Shown here one piece after another: positions 52,187 to 58,824 of a stretch of DNA of 63,299 nt. The notes below the pieces were generated by a model, which was not told the origin of the DNA, searched no databases, and saw nothing but the letters and a program-made list of their open reading frames with translations. The position numbers and the translations under genes were made by a program. Origin of the DNA: Spirochaetaceae bacterium. GTDB lineage: Bacteria; Spirochaetota; Spirochaetia; DSM-27196; Alkalispirochaetaceae. The stretch spans positions 1-63,299 of the forward strand of contig REEH01000124.1 in NCBI GenBank assembly GCA_007695175.1. The letters are read 5' to 3'. Every line of letters starts with the position of its first letter. Position 1 is the stretch's first letter.

Positions 52187-52206
52187 TTCAACCGCAAAAA
52201 GGACTC

Positions 52207-52279
52207 GGGCCGCTAGCTCAGTTGGTAGAGCAACGCCCTTTTAAGGCGTGGGTCGCTGGTTCGAACCCAGCGCGGCTCA
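52207..52279 (+). tRNA. tRNA-Lys (anticodon UUU)
   Basis: Cloverleaf with acceptor GGGCCGC/GCGGCUC (one G-U), anticodon stem ACGCC/GGCGU with loop CUUUUAA giving UUU, T arm GCUGG/CCAGC with UUCGAAC loop, discriminator A279 of the local numbering (52279). CCA is not encoded. It reads AAA/AAG. Confidence 0.96.
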
Positions 52280-52292
52280 GAGGAATGAAGCC

Positions 52293-52321
52293 TTGACGGA
52301 ACAGCCCGTTCCCGCTACATT
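52293..52321 (+). promoter_or_regulatory. Promoter of tRNA-Glu
   Basis: TTGACG (52293-52298), 17-nt spacer, TACATT (52316-52321), in the 65-nt gap between tRNA-Lys and tRNA-Glu. The expected start near 52328 is 17 nt before the tRNA. Confidence 0.65.
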
Positions 52322-52344
52322 CCCGTCGTCAGAGTACGACATTC

Positions 52345-52416
52345 GTCTCCTTCGTCTAGTGGTTAGGACACCGGGTTTTCATCCCGGCAACGCGGGTTCG
52401 ATCCCCGCAGGAGATG
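52345..52416 (+). tRNA. tRNA-Glu (anticodon UUC)
   Basis: Cloverleaf with acceptor GUCUCCU/AGGAGAU (G-U at the first pair), anticodon stem CCGGG/CCCGG with loop UUUUCAU giving UUC, T arm CGCGGG/CCCGC-type with UUCGAUC loop, discriminator G52416. It is the intact, promoter-bearing copy; its 3' part from the anticodon stem onward is repeated exactly at 55038-55084. Confidence 0.95.
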
Positions 52417-52419
52417 CTA
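52373..52419 (+). repeat. Left copy of 47-bp direct repeat (putative attL in tRNA-Glu)
   Basis: 47 bases from the anticodon stem of tRNA-Glu to 3 nt past its end are identical to 55038-55084; flanking bases differ on both sides. Exact repeats of a tRNA 3' half at the two ends of a segment are the usual footprint of tyrosine-recombinase integration, with the tRNA kept intact on one side. Confidence 0.88.
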
Positions 52420-52562
52420 ATTAAACCGTTACAGGGCCTCATCGTGTCTTCCCGGAGACGAGAATCGGTGACGTCTCGCAGCAACAATCCTCATGGCGTC
52501 ACGGGTACTCAACTGCCCTGGCAAGTTCTCTCGAGTGACTCATCTAAACGGGTCCACCTCCA

Positions 52563-52631
52563 TTGGCTTTGACCCGATTACATGGTATATTCGGGTCAGA
52601 TAGCGACCTGAATAGGATGCTTTTCGGGTCA
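52563..52631 (+). promoter_or_regulatory. fic promoter with four operator half-sites
   Basis: TTGGCT (52563-52568), 17-nt spacer, TATATT (52586-52591). Perfect inverted half-sites TGACCCGA (52570-52577) and TCGGGTCA (52591-52598) flank the -10 region; a second pair, CGACCTGA (52604-52611, two mismatches) and TCGGGTCA (52624-52631), lies 33-34 bp further, ending 5 nt before the GTG. Upstream, 52420-52562 has hairpins GAGACG/CGTCTC (52455-52477) and GTGACG/CGTCAC (52468-52502) but no gene. Confidence 0.65.
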
Positions 52632-52636
52632 GAAGG

Positions 52637-53779
52637 GTGATTGGCGTGGGTGAGTTTATCTGGGAACACAATGAGTGGCCTCGTTTTCGGTATGACACAG
52701 GGCAACTCTTGCAGGCCCTTGGTCACGCTCGATCGCTGCAGGGCGCACTTCTCGCTCACGCCGATGCGTTTTCACTGGTAGATCAACGGGATCTTTTTGT
52801 TGACGAGGCGTACGCTACGTCCGAGATAGAAGGGGAAAAGCTCGATCGCGAACGGTTGCGGTCTTCGGTGGCCGAGCAACTCGGCCTCCCCACGGCGGGA
52901 ATGCCGGTGCCCGATCCCCAATCCGACGCCCTGGTTTCCGTCTTGCTTGATGCTACCAGGAACTACGACACGCCCCTAACCGCCGAAAGACTGTTCGGGT
53001 GGCAGGCGGCACTCTTCCCGACAGGTTACTCCGGTCCGTTTAAGGTAGAGGTAGGAGGCTGGCGCCAAAGCGCCGCCCCAATGCACGTCGTATCCGGCTC
53101 GATGGGACGGGAACGAATCCATTTCACCGCGCCGCCGGCAGAGCGCCTCGACGATGAGATGCGCCAGTTTCTCTCCTGGTGGAATGGCCCCTCCCGTGAG
53201 AAGGACGGCATCCTTCGGGCCGGTGTGGCCCACCTGTATTTCGTGACGATTCATCCCATTGCTGATGGCAACGGCCGGATTGCTCGGGTACTTACTGACA
53301 TGGCCCTCGCCCAGGAAGAGCGAACCGCTCGCCGGTTGTATTCACTTTCTCACCGTATTCATTCCGTTCGATCCGAATACTATCGTATCCTGGAGGATGT
53401 CCAACGGGGCGATCTCGAAATCACCGAATGGCTCCTCTGGTTTCTGGAGACGTACGCCCACAGCCTCACCTCCGCGGAGGGACGCATACACCGGTCGCGC
53501 GTGATCGATCGCTACTACCGATGGATGGCCAGTATTCCCCTCAATGACCGGCAGACCAAGGTGATGAAGAAGATGATCGAGGCATATCCGGAGAGATTCT
53601 CCGGGGGAATGACAAACAAGAAGTACGTCTCCGTCACCGGCACGAGTAGCGAGTCCGCTAAACGTGATCTCGTCGATCTGGTGCGTAACGGCCTCCTCAA
53701 AAAGGGCGATGCCGCCGGCCGATCAACCTACTATGTGCTTGCATCTCTTGATACCGAAGGTGAACCTGGATCGTCGTGA
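52637..53779 (+). CDS. Fic-family AMPylase-type protein with self-inhibition motif and C-terminal winged helix
   Basis: 380 residues. The N-terminal region has the DUF4172-like WEHNEWPRFRYD, then an inhibitory helix motif TSEIEG (residues 61-66, matching S/T-x-x-x-E-G) and the Fic core HPIADGNGRIAR (His206 to Arg217), where Ile replaces the usual Phe. The last ~90 residues look like a winged helix (TNKKYVSVTGTSSESAKRDL and then LVRNGLLKKG). Fic enzymes add AMP to protein hydroxyls; the N-terminal inhibitory glutamate makes it class II. The C-terminal DNA-binding fold and the operator array suggest autoregulation. GTG 52637 is preferred; GTG 52646 is also possible. Confidence 0.87.
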   Translation: MIGVGEFIWEHNEWPRFRYDTGQLLQALGHARSLQGALLAHADAFSLVDQRDLFVDEAYATSEIEGEKLDRERLRSSVAEQLGLPTAGMPVPDPQSDALVSVLLDATRNYDTPLTAERLFGWQAALFPTGYSGPFKVEVGGWRQSAAPMHVVSGSMGRERIHFTAPPAERLDDEMRQFLSWWNGPSREKDGILRAGVAHLYFVTIHPIADGNGRIARVLTDMALAQEERTARRLYSLSHRIHSVRSEYYRILEDVQRGDLEITEWLLWFLETYAHSLTSAEGRIHRSRVIDRYYRWMASIPLNDRQTKVMKKMIEAYPERFSGGMTNKKYVSVTGTSSESAKRDLVDLVRNGLLKKGDAAGRSTYYVLASLDTEGEPGSS

Positions 53780-54768
53780 CAAACGTCAAAACCCGATATC
53801 CCGCGTTCGGTCCCGACTGCGGGCGTTGGCGAGAATCTCCTCCACAATCTGCCGGCTCCGGTGTGCGCCCGGTGCAACGCATGGCGTTCGATTCGATCCA
53901 GAGATTCCGAGGTGGAACAGAAGCGGGGGCGAAGGAGGAGGCCACCGTGGGTGCCGGCGTCTCTTCGAACAGTCCCGCCCTGAGGTCATGCGGGGTATTG
54001 GAGCGCAGGGCGAAGAGCAGTGGGCGGCCAAGAGCGGTCGGTCAAACAACGGCTGTCGCCTTGCAGCAGGTCTATGGCTACTACGATGCCGTCGTCGAAT
54101 CAGACATTTCCCGAGCTGACGGTGTCGCCAGGAATCCGCAACGAGTCAAAAATCTGATGCGTTCCTACGCCCTTTTCGTCGCTTCTGACACCAAGATGGC
54201 TACTATACGCACAGATATGATTGTGAACAGCCTCGATACTCTCGACTACAATACGATATTGTCATACATAAACGCTCTCAAGCAGATCTTTGTCATCGAA
54301 GACCTGCCCGCCTGGAACCCCAAGCTTCGTTCACGCAGCGCAATCAGGACTACTGACACGCGTCAATTCATCTATCCCTCAATTGCTGTTGCCGCCCTGG
54401 GACTCGGCCCCCAGGATCTTCTCAACGACCTCGAGACAATGGGACTCTTCCTTGAATCACTCTGTGTTCGCGACCTGCGGGTCTTCGCCGGCGCCCTTGA
54501 TGGGTCGGTGTATTACTACCGGGACAAGTCCAGCCTTGAGTGCGACGCAGTCATCCATCTTCGAAATGGAGATTACGGCCTGGTCGAGGTCAAACTGGGC
54601 GGCAGTGCCCTCGACAACGCCGCCGCGAATCTTCTGAAATTACAACAGAAGATCGACATCGAGCGCATGAAGAGCCCTTCGTTTCTGATGATCTTGACCG
54701 GCACAAAGTTTGGCTACCGCCGTGATGATGGGGTATACGTTATTCCGATCGGGTGTCTCGGAGAATAA
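53776..54768 (+). pseudogene. Truncated ATPase of the DUF4143 family (ATPase half lost)
   Basis: From about 54015 the frame matches the C-terminal half of AAA_14/DUF4143 proteins: GRPRAVGQTT, then DISRADGVARNPQRVKNLMR, TILSYINALKQIFVIEDLPA, and the end YGLVEVKLGG with the nuclease-like Glu-x-Lys and YVIPIGCLGE. The N-terminal ATP-binding domain (about 170 residues, Walker A and B) is missing; 53780-54010 reads as unrelated low-quality sequence open in this frame. It is most likely a deletion remnant. If translated from GTG 53776 the product would have 330 residues and an unnatural N terminus. It directly follows fic with a 4-nt overlap of frames. Confidence 0.65.
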
Positions 54769-55037
54769 TGGTCTCTGGCGCAAATTGTTCTTCTGAGCAG
54801 CATATGACAACGTGCGCCTGTACTGATGATCATAACATGGCTGTCCGAGGAGCAGGTAACCGGGCGTGCGTAATCCGGAACACCCGGTGAACCCGTTTCC
54901 AACGAGCGCGTCGTTTAACGACTGGATAGTGTAGCAAAAAGTGCAGCATTTTTTACCTCAATTCGTGCTATACCGTGGTACGAACTGATACGTAGACAAT
55001 AAGAAACAATAAGATACGAGCTGGTCGGTTTCCGGCT
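54769..55037. other. Non-coding right end of the islet
   Basis: 269 nt with no credible gene on either strand. It is more AT-rich than its surroundings and has a short direct repeat, ACAATAAGA (near 54998 and 55008), and a T-rich stretch near 54950. It may hold the former recombination arm sites; nothing further can be claimed. Confidence 0.5.
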
Positions 55038-55084
55038 GGGTTTTCATCCCGGCAACGCGGGTTCGATCCCCGCAGGAGATGCTA
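55038..55084 (+). repeat. Right copy of 47-bp direct repeat (putative attR, tRNA-Glu 3' fragment)
   Basis: Identical to 52373-52419. It contains the anticodon loop, variable region, T arm and 3' acceptor strand of tRNA-Glu but not the 5' half, so it is not a working tRNA. Confidence 0.88.
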
Positions 55085-55087
55085 TCT

Positions 55088-55112
55088 AAGCCCCGCGGTG
55101 TAGGGGTTTATT
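55088..55112 (+). terminator. Probable original tRNA-Glu terminator
   Basis: AAGCCCC (55088-55094) pairs with GGGGTTT (55103-55109) with one G-U, followed by TATT. It starts 4 nt after the right repeat, where a terminator for tRNA-Glu would have been before the islet inserted. The T run is weak. Confidence 0.45.
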
Positions 55113-55121
55113 CCTTCGACA

Positions 55122-55328
55122 TTACGTTTCTCTTCCCATCGCCCGCCGAAGTATACGAAACGAATTGTACGGCCGGTCGATCGACCTGGTCGCCCTCGGA
55201 TGAACTTGCCCCGAGCAAGGCTGGACGACGAGGTTCCGTATTGCCTCAATGGTGTGCTGTTGCTGCGTTCGGTCGATCCTGCCAAGCTGTTTCTGAGCAA
55301 TACGCAGGATTTCGATCGCGTAACTCAC
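55122..55328 (-). CDS. RelE/ParE-like toxin, shortened
   Basis: 68 residues starting MSYAIEILRIAQKQLGRIDR, which resembles the first helix pair of RelE/ParE toxins (~85-90 residues). The middle continues to DRPYNSFRILRRAMGRET, a weak match to the YRIRVGDYRVIY strand, and then stops; the last strands and C-terminal catalytic residues are absent. It may be an inactivated toxin. The GTG start overlaps the antitoxin stop by 4 nt, the usual toxin-antitoxin order. A neighbouring frame continues the similarity poorly, suggesting frameshift decay. Confidence 0.6.
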   Translation of the reverse strand: MSYAIEILRIAQKQLGRIDRTQQQHTIEAIRNLVVQPCSGQVHPRATRSIDRPYNSFRILRRAMGRET

Positions 55329-55531
55329 GCCTCGTAGTCTTCCCGGATTTCCTGCACGGCTTGTTCGAACGGAATACGGTCGGCAGTGTGCTGCTGTGCA
55401 GCATCATACGCACGGATATCGTCAAGTTCCTCGAGCTCACTGACAATTTGTTCCCAGTCCGAAACAGGCAAGAGGATTGCTTTACGGTTCTGCTGTTCAT
55501 CAACAACGTATTCTGGATGCACGTTCACCAT
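55325..55531 (-). CDS. Phd/YefM-like antitoxin
   Basis: 68 residues, MVNVHPEYVVDEQQNRKAIL at the start, then LPVSDWEQIVSELEELDDIR and a C-terminal acidic part ending EIREDYEA. The composition and the DDIRAYDAA region match small antitoxins paired with RelE toxins, which bind DNA at the N terminus and neutralise the toxin with the C terminus. GAGGT 7 nt before ATG 55531 is a fair ribosome binding site. The downstream toxin gene overlaps by 4 nt. Confidence 0.65.
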   Translation of the reverse strand: MVNVHPEYVVDEQQNRKAILLPVSDWEQIVSELEELDDIRAYDAAQQHTADRIPFEQAVQEIREDYEA

Positions 55532-55891
55532 GATATAACCTCACGACCTGTATTCACGGATTGGCGGCAGAAATCTATTCTTCTATCACCGTCTCGCTCC
55601 ATGATCAGCAGCTCAACATCGATGAGCGCAAGGGCAAGCACCTGCACCTATCCGACCGGTGAGCCCGAACGGCGCTGACTTCCCGTGACCTCAAGCTGCC
55701 TGCGACGGTAACGTCGGTCTTACGGATCACGTTGTACACATCAGGAGGGACGATCGTAGTATGCCGCGTTCCCGCTTCCTTTTCGAGGTACGCCAGGGAG
55801 GCGATGCTGTCGTAGCCGACGAGAACCTTGCTGTACCGTCGCGGGCTTGCAGATCGAGCTGACTCTTCCTACTATTCGAAAGGAGGTCAAC
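55532..55891. other. Non-coding or decayed region upstream of the sulfatase gene
   Basis: 360 nt. On the minus strand, 55859-55608 reads as an open stretch with protein-like composition (KVLVGYDSIASLAYLEKEAG, then TTIVPPDVYNVIRKTDVTVA) without a start. A second frame closer to the antitoxin (about 55640-55527) reads LALALIDVELLIMERDGDRR and ends with a stop overlapping the antitoxin start. They may be pieces of one decayed gene in two frames; the family is not recognised. The sulfatase ribosome binding site is at 55880-55888. Confidence 0.4.
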
Positions 55892-57331
55892 GTGAACAAA
55901 CCGAATGCTGCCGGGGCGGCGCAACCCAACGTGATTGTCTTCTTCACTGACCAACAACGGTGGGACACCTCCTCGCTCCATGGAAATCCACTTGATCTCA
56001 TGCCGAATTTTGAACGGATGGCGTTTCGAGGAACGCATCTCCCACACCATTTTACCTGTCAGCCGGTGTGTGGTCCGGCTCGCGCGTGCTTTCAGACCGG
56101 ACGATACGCGACCGAGACCGGTTGTTACCGTAACGGGATCCCGCTGCGCGACGGAGCGCACACGCTGGCTACTGAGTTCAACACCGCCGGTTACCATACC
56201 GGGTACATCGGGAAATGGCATCTCGGTGGTACCACACCAAACTGGGATCGGGACCAGCAGGAACCGGTGCCTCCGCAGCGACGGGGAGGATATCGGGAAT
56301 GGCTCGCCGCGGACATGCTGGAGTTCGCTTCCGACGCGTACGATACGCGGCTCTTCGACACCGACGATTGCCTGGTGAGACTGCCCGGATACCGCGTCGA
56401 CGCCCTGACCGACGCGGCGATCCGCTTCGTGGATCGCCACCAGCGGGAACCGTTCTTTCTCTTTCTCTCGTTTCTGGAGCCGCACCACCAGAATTCCCGC
56501 GACGACTATCCTGCGCCGCGGGGGTATGAGGAGCGTTACCGCGGTGGATGGATCCCGCCTGATCTCCAGCATCTGGTCGGATCCGCCGCCAAGCACGTCG
56601 CCGGCTACTACGGGATGATAAAGCGCCTCGATGAAGCTCTGGGACGCTTACTTGAAACGCTAGCCAGTCTCGGCCTCGAAGACGACACCGTGCTTCTCTT
56701 CACTTCCGACCACGGAAATCATTTCAAGACGAGGAACGGCGAGTACAAGCGTTCTTGTCACGACGCCTCGATCCGCGTGCCCACCGCGATCCAGGGGCCG
56801 GGTTTTGATGGTGGTGGACGTGTCGAGGCGCTTACCAGCATTGTCGACCTGATGCCCACCTTGCTGGACGCTGCCGGAATCCCCCTTCCCGCGAGCGTCT
56901 CGGGACGCTCCATACTACCGCTGCTCAAGCACGGCACCGATCCAGCCGGGATTGGCATGGCCTCCCGCGAGGGTCGAACGGATTCCGCCTGGCCCGACGA
57001 CGTATACGTACAGATAAGCGAGTCGCAGGTTGGGCGCGCGGTCAGGACGCGACGATGGAAGTATTCGGTCGTCGCGCTCGATGTGGATCCGGTATCGGAG
57101 TCGCGTGCGGACAGGTACACGGAGGAGTGTCTCTACGATCTCGTCTCGGACCCGTATGAGCTCGAGAATCTGATCGATGAGCCCGCGTACCGGCGGGTGG
57201 CTGAACGGATGCGCGTTCGTCTTCTGAAACGAATAATGTCAATTGAGGGTGAGGTACCGGAGATCATACCGGTTCCACCGGGCGCAGCTTCAGGGCAGCG
57301 GGTCGTACTACCGGAGGAAATCGATGCGTGA
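55892..57331 (+). CDS. Type I sulfatase (formylglycine-dependent)
   Basis: 479 residues, no signal peptide seen, so probably cytoplasmic. The metal-binding N terminus NVIVFFTDQQRWD is followed by the sulfatase signature CGPARACFQTGR (Cys60 to Arg71), where Cys60 would be converted to formylglycine, and later GYIGKWHLGG and LLFTSDHGNHF for metal and substrate contacts. It would remove sulfate from a small sulfated sugar or related ester. Maturation needs an anaerobic or aerobic sulfatase-maturating enzyme, not found in the window. GTG 55892 is used because AAAGGAGGT lies 5 nt ahead. It converges on an AGE-family epimerase gene. Confidence 0.88.
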   Translation: MNKPNAAGAAQPNVIVFFTDQQRWDTSSLHGNPLDLMPNFERMAFRGTHLPHHFTCQPVCGPARACFQTGRYATETGCYRNGIPLRDGAHTLATEFNTAGYHTGYIGKWHLGGTTPNWDRDQQEPVPPQRRGGYREWLAADMLEFASDAYDTRLFDTDDCLVRLPGYRVDALTDAAIRFVDRHQREPFFLFLSFLEPHHQNSRDDYPAPRGYEERYRGGWIPPDLQHLVGSAAKHVAGYYGMIKRLDEALGRLLETLASLGLEDDTVLLFTSDHGNHFKTRNGEYKRSCHDASIRVPTAIQGPGFDGGGRVEALTSIVDLMPTLLDAAGIPLPASVSGRSILPLLKHGTDPAGIGMASREGRTDSAWPDDVYVQISESQVGRAVRTRRWKYSVVALDVDPVSESRADRYTEECLYDLVSDPYELENLIDEPAYRRVAERMRVRLLKRIMSIEGEVPEIIPVPPGAASGQRVVLPEEIDA

Positions 57332-57369
57332 GTACCGGCGGCTGACCTGGAGCAGACCGTTACCGTAGA

Positions 57370-58695
57370 TTACTTCAACAGGATAAGCATCTTCAGCAGG
57401 CACCGGGCGATGTGGTACGGATCCTTGATCGGAAGCGCCACCACGCGACGGAGAGGTTGACCCCTCCGGTCTCGAATATGCAACCACTCGCGGCCGGCGG
57501 GATCAGGAAAGACACGGAATGTGTAATCCCGAAGACGGAGGTACCACTCCAGGAGAACGTCATTGTCCATTTCCATCGCCAAGGCCAGGGTAGCGTACAT
57601 GCCCTCGACGTGGGGCCACCACAACTTCAGCGACCAGTCGTTCCGCACCGTCGAGAAGAGTGACTCTCCCGAAAGCGGGTCATCACACTGAAAGAGCTCT
57701 TCGATACCGCTTGTACTATCCGGTTTGGTGCCGGGCCCGATAAATGTCAACAGTCCGCCGTTGACCGAATCCCAGGCGGCGTGGAGTGTGCTCATAATCC
57801 CTTCCACGAGCATTGGTCCGGTCCAGCCGGCCTGACCTGCGAGATCCACGTGGTCACCCAGCAATCCGTACGTCTCGAGGGTGTGACCGGGATTAGCGTA
57901 GCGCAACAGGGCGGAGGAGGGCGGTTGCGCACCGGCGGGTTCCGCCGCACTTTTTCGCGGCACGAGCTCCCGGAACGATCCGTCCGGCCGGAGGAAGCGA
58001 TCGCGCAGATCCCGGAAGGTATCAAGAATGAACGTCTCGGCGACCGCGCGAGGTCTGAGTTCGCCCGCGGCCATGGCCAGGATCATCCGTGACCCGAGAG
58101 CCTCCATTCCCGGCGGTTCCGGATACGGGTGGGTTTTGAACGCGCCCCGTCTGAGGTCGCCGATAGTTCTTTCCAGGATGCCCTGTGCTACCGCGGTTGC
58201 CTCGGGTACGTCGAAGGCGTGTCCGTAGGCCGCCATCCCCATCAGCACGAAACAGTCGCTGTACGTACTCGCCCGCGGATCGTCGTTATCACCCAATCCG
58301 AGCGCTCTGAGGTTGGAAGGCTTTCCCTCCCGCGTCACCACAAACCGAACCCGCTTGTCCGCGTCGATCCCGTAGCGGGTTATGAAGCGATACAGCGAAC
58401 AGGCGGCCTCGTCCACCCGCAAGAGCAGGGCATAGTCAGCCGGGCTTGAGCCTTTGGCCGCGCCGTCCTCGCTGCGCAGCGTATCCTCGAGAAAACGGTG
58501 GAGTCGCGAGAAAAGCCACAGCAGGCGGCCCTGCACCCAGAGGAACTTGTGATCCGCCACGCGTTCTCCGGTGATACCGTCAAAGCAGGCGAAGAAACCG
58601 CCCTCGACTCTATCCAGTCCTTCCTCGAACCAGAACGGTAATACTTCGGTTGTGAGACGTTCGAAGATCCGTCGGTATTCGCTGTCGAATTTCAT
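57370..58695 (-). CDS. AGE-family sugar epimerase/isomerase
   Basis: 441 residues with the alpha/alpha-barrel pattern of the N-acylglucosamine 2-epimerase family. Conserved spots are KFLWVQGRLLWLFSRL near the N terminus, NPGHTLETYGLL and WWPHVEGMYATL, containing the histidines that act in catalysis. Members epimerise or isomerise free sugars (N-acylglucosamine, cellobiose, mannose); the exact substrate cannot be told. GGAGGAG is just before ATG 58695. It is divergent from the ROK regulator and probably controlled by it. Confidence 0.86.
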   Translation of the reverse strand: MKFDSEYRRIFERLTTEVLPFWFEEGLDRVEGGFFACFDGITGERVADHKFLWVQGRLLWLFSRLHRFLEDTLRSEDGAAKGSSPADYALLLRVDEAACSLYRFITRYGIDADKRVRFVVTREGKPSNLRALGLGDNDDPRASTYSDCFVLMGMAAYGHAFDVPEATAVAQGILERTIGDLRRGAFKTHPYPEPPGMEALGSRMILAMAAGELRPRAVAETFILDTFRDLRDRFLRPDGSFRELVPRKSAAEPAGAQPPSSALLRYANPGHTLETYGLLGDHVDLAGQAGWTGPMLVEGIMSTLHAAWDSVNGGLLTFIGPGTKPDSTSGIEELFQCDDPLSGESLFSTVRNDWSLKLWWPHVEGMYATLALAMEMDNDVLLEWYLRLRDYTFRVFPDPAGREWLHIRDRRGQPLRRVVALPIKDPYHIARCLLKMLILLK

Positions 58696-58771
58696 CGCTC
58701 CTCCAAGAAATCCTTGACGACTCCCTGTTTCACCGATACAATTAATTCACGATACGAAAGAATAGATGTGA

Positions 58772-58796
58772 TTATAGCATAATACGAGCTATAACT
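58772..58796. promoter_or_regulatory. Palindromic operator between AGE epimerase and ROK regulator
   Basis: TTATAGC (58773-58779) and GCTATAA (58789-58795) form a 7-bp inverted repeat with a 9-nt spacer in an AT-rich 129-bp intergenic region. The left arm reads TATAAT on the minus strand (58777-58772) and the right arm TATAAC on the plus strand (58791-58796), so each arm may also be a -10 box for one of the divergent genes. The -35 matches are weak. It is a likely site for the ROK protein. Confidence 0.5.
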
Positions 58797-58824
58797 GTAT
58801 ATAGGAAAGGTATTTGTTGACTAC

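Larger units (their letters stand above)
52373..55084. mobile_element. Small genomic islet integrated at tRNA-Glu
   Basis: The 2.6 kb between the 47-bp repeats contains a fic gene with its own operator region, a truncated DUF4143 gene and ~270 nt without genes. No integrase, excisionase or replication gene is recognised, so it is either a deletion remnant of a larger element or a passively mobilised cassette. The intact tRNA-Glu is on the left, and a terminator-like hairpin that would naturally follow tRNA-Glu is found just right of the second repeat. Confidence 0.7.

Noticed and set aside
55038-55084. A second tRNA-Glu gene
   Set aside because: Only the 3' half from the anticodon stem is present; acceptor 5' strand and D arm are missing, so it is an attachment-site copy.
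55079-55678. A 199-codon plus-strand frame
   Set aside because: It starts in the tRNA fragment and covers the toxin-antitoxin pair encoded on the other strand; composition is unlike a protein.
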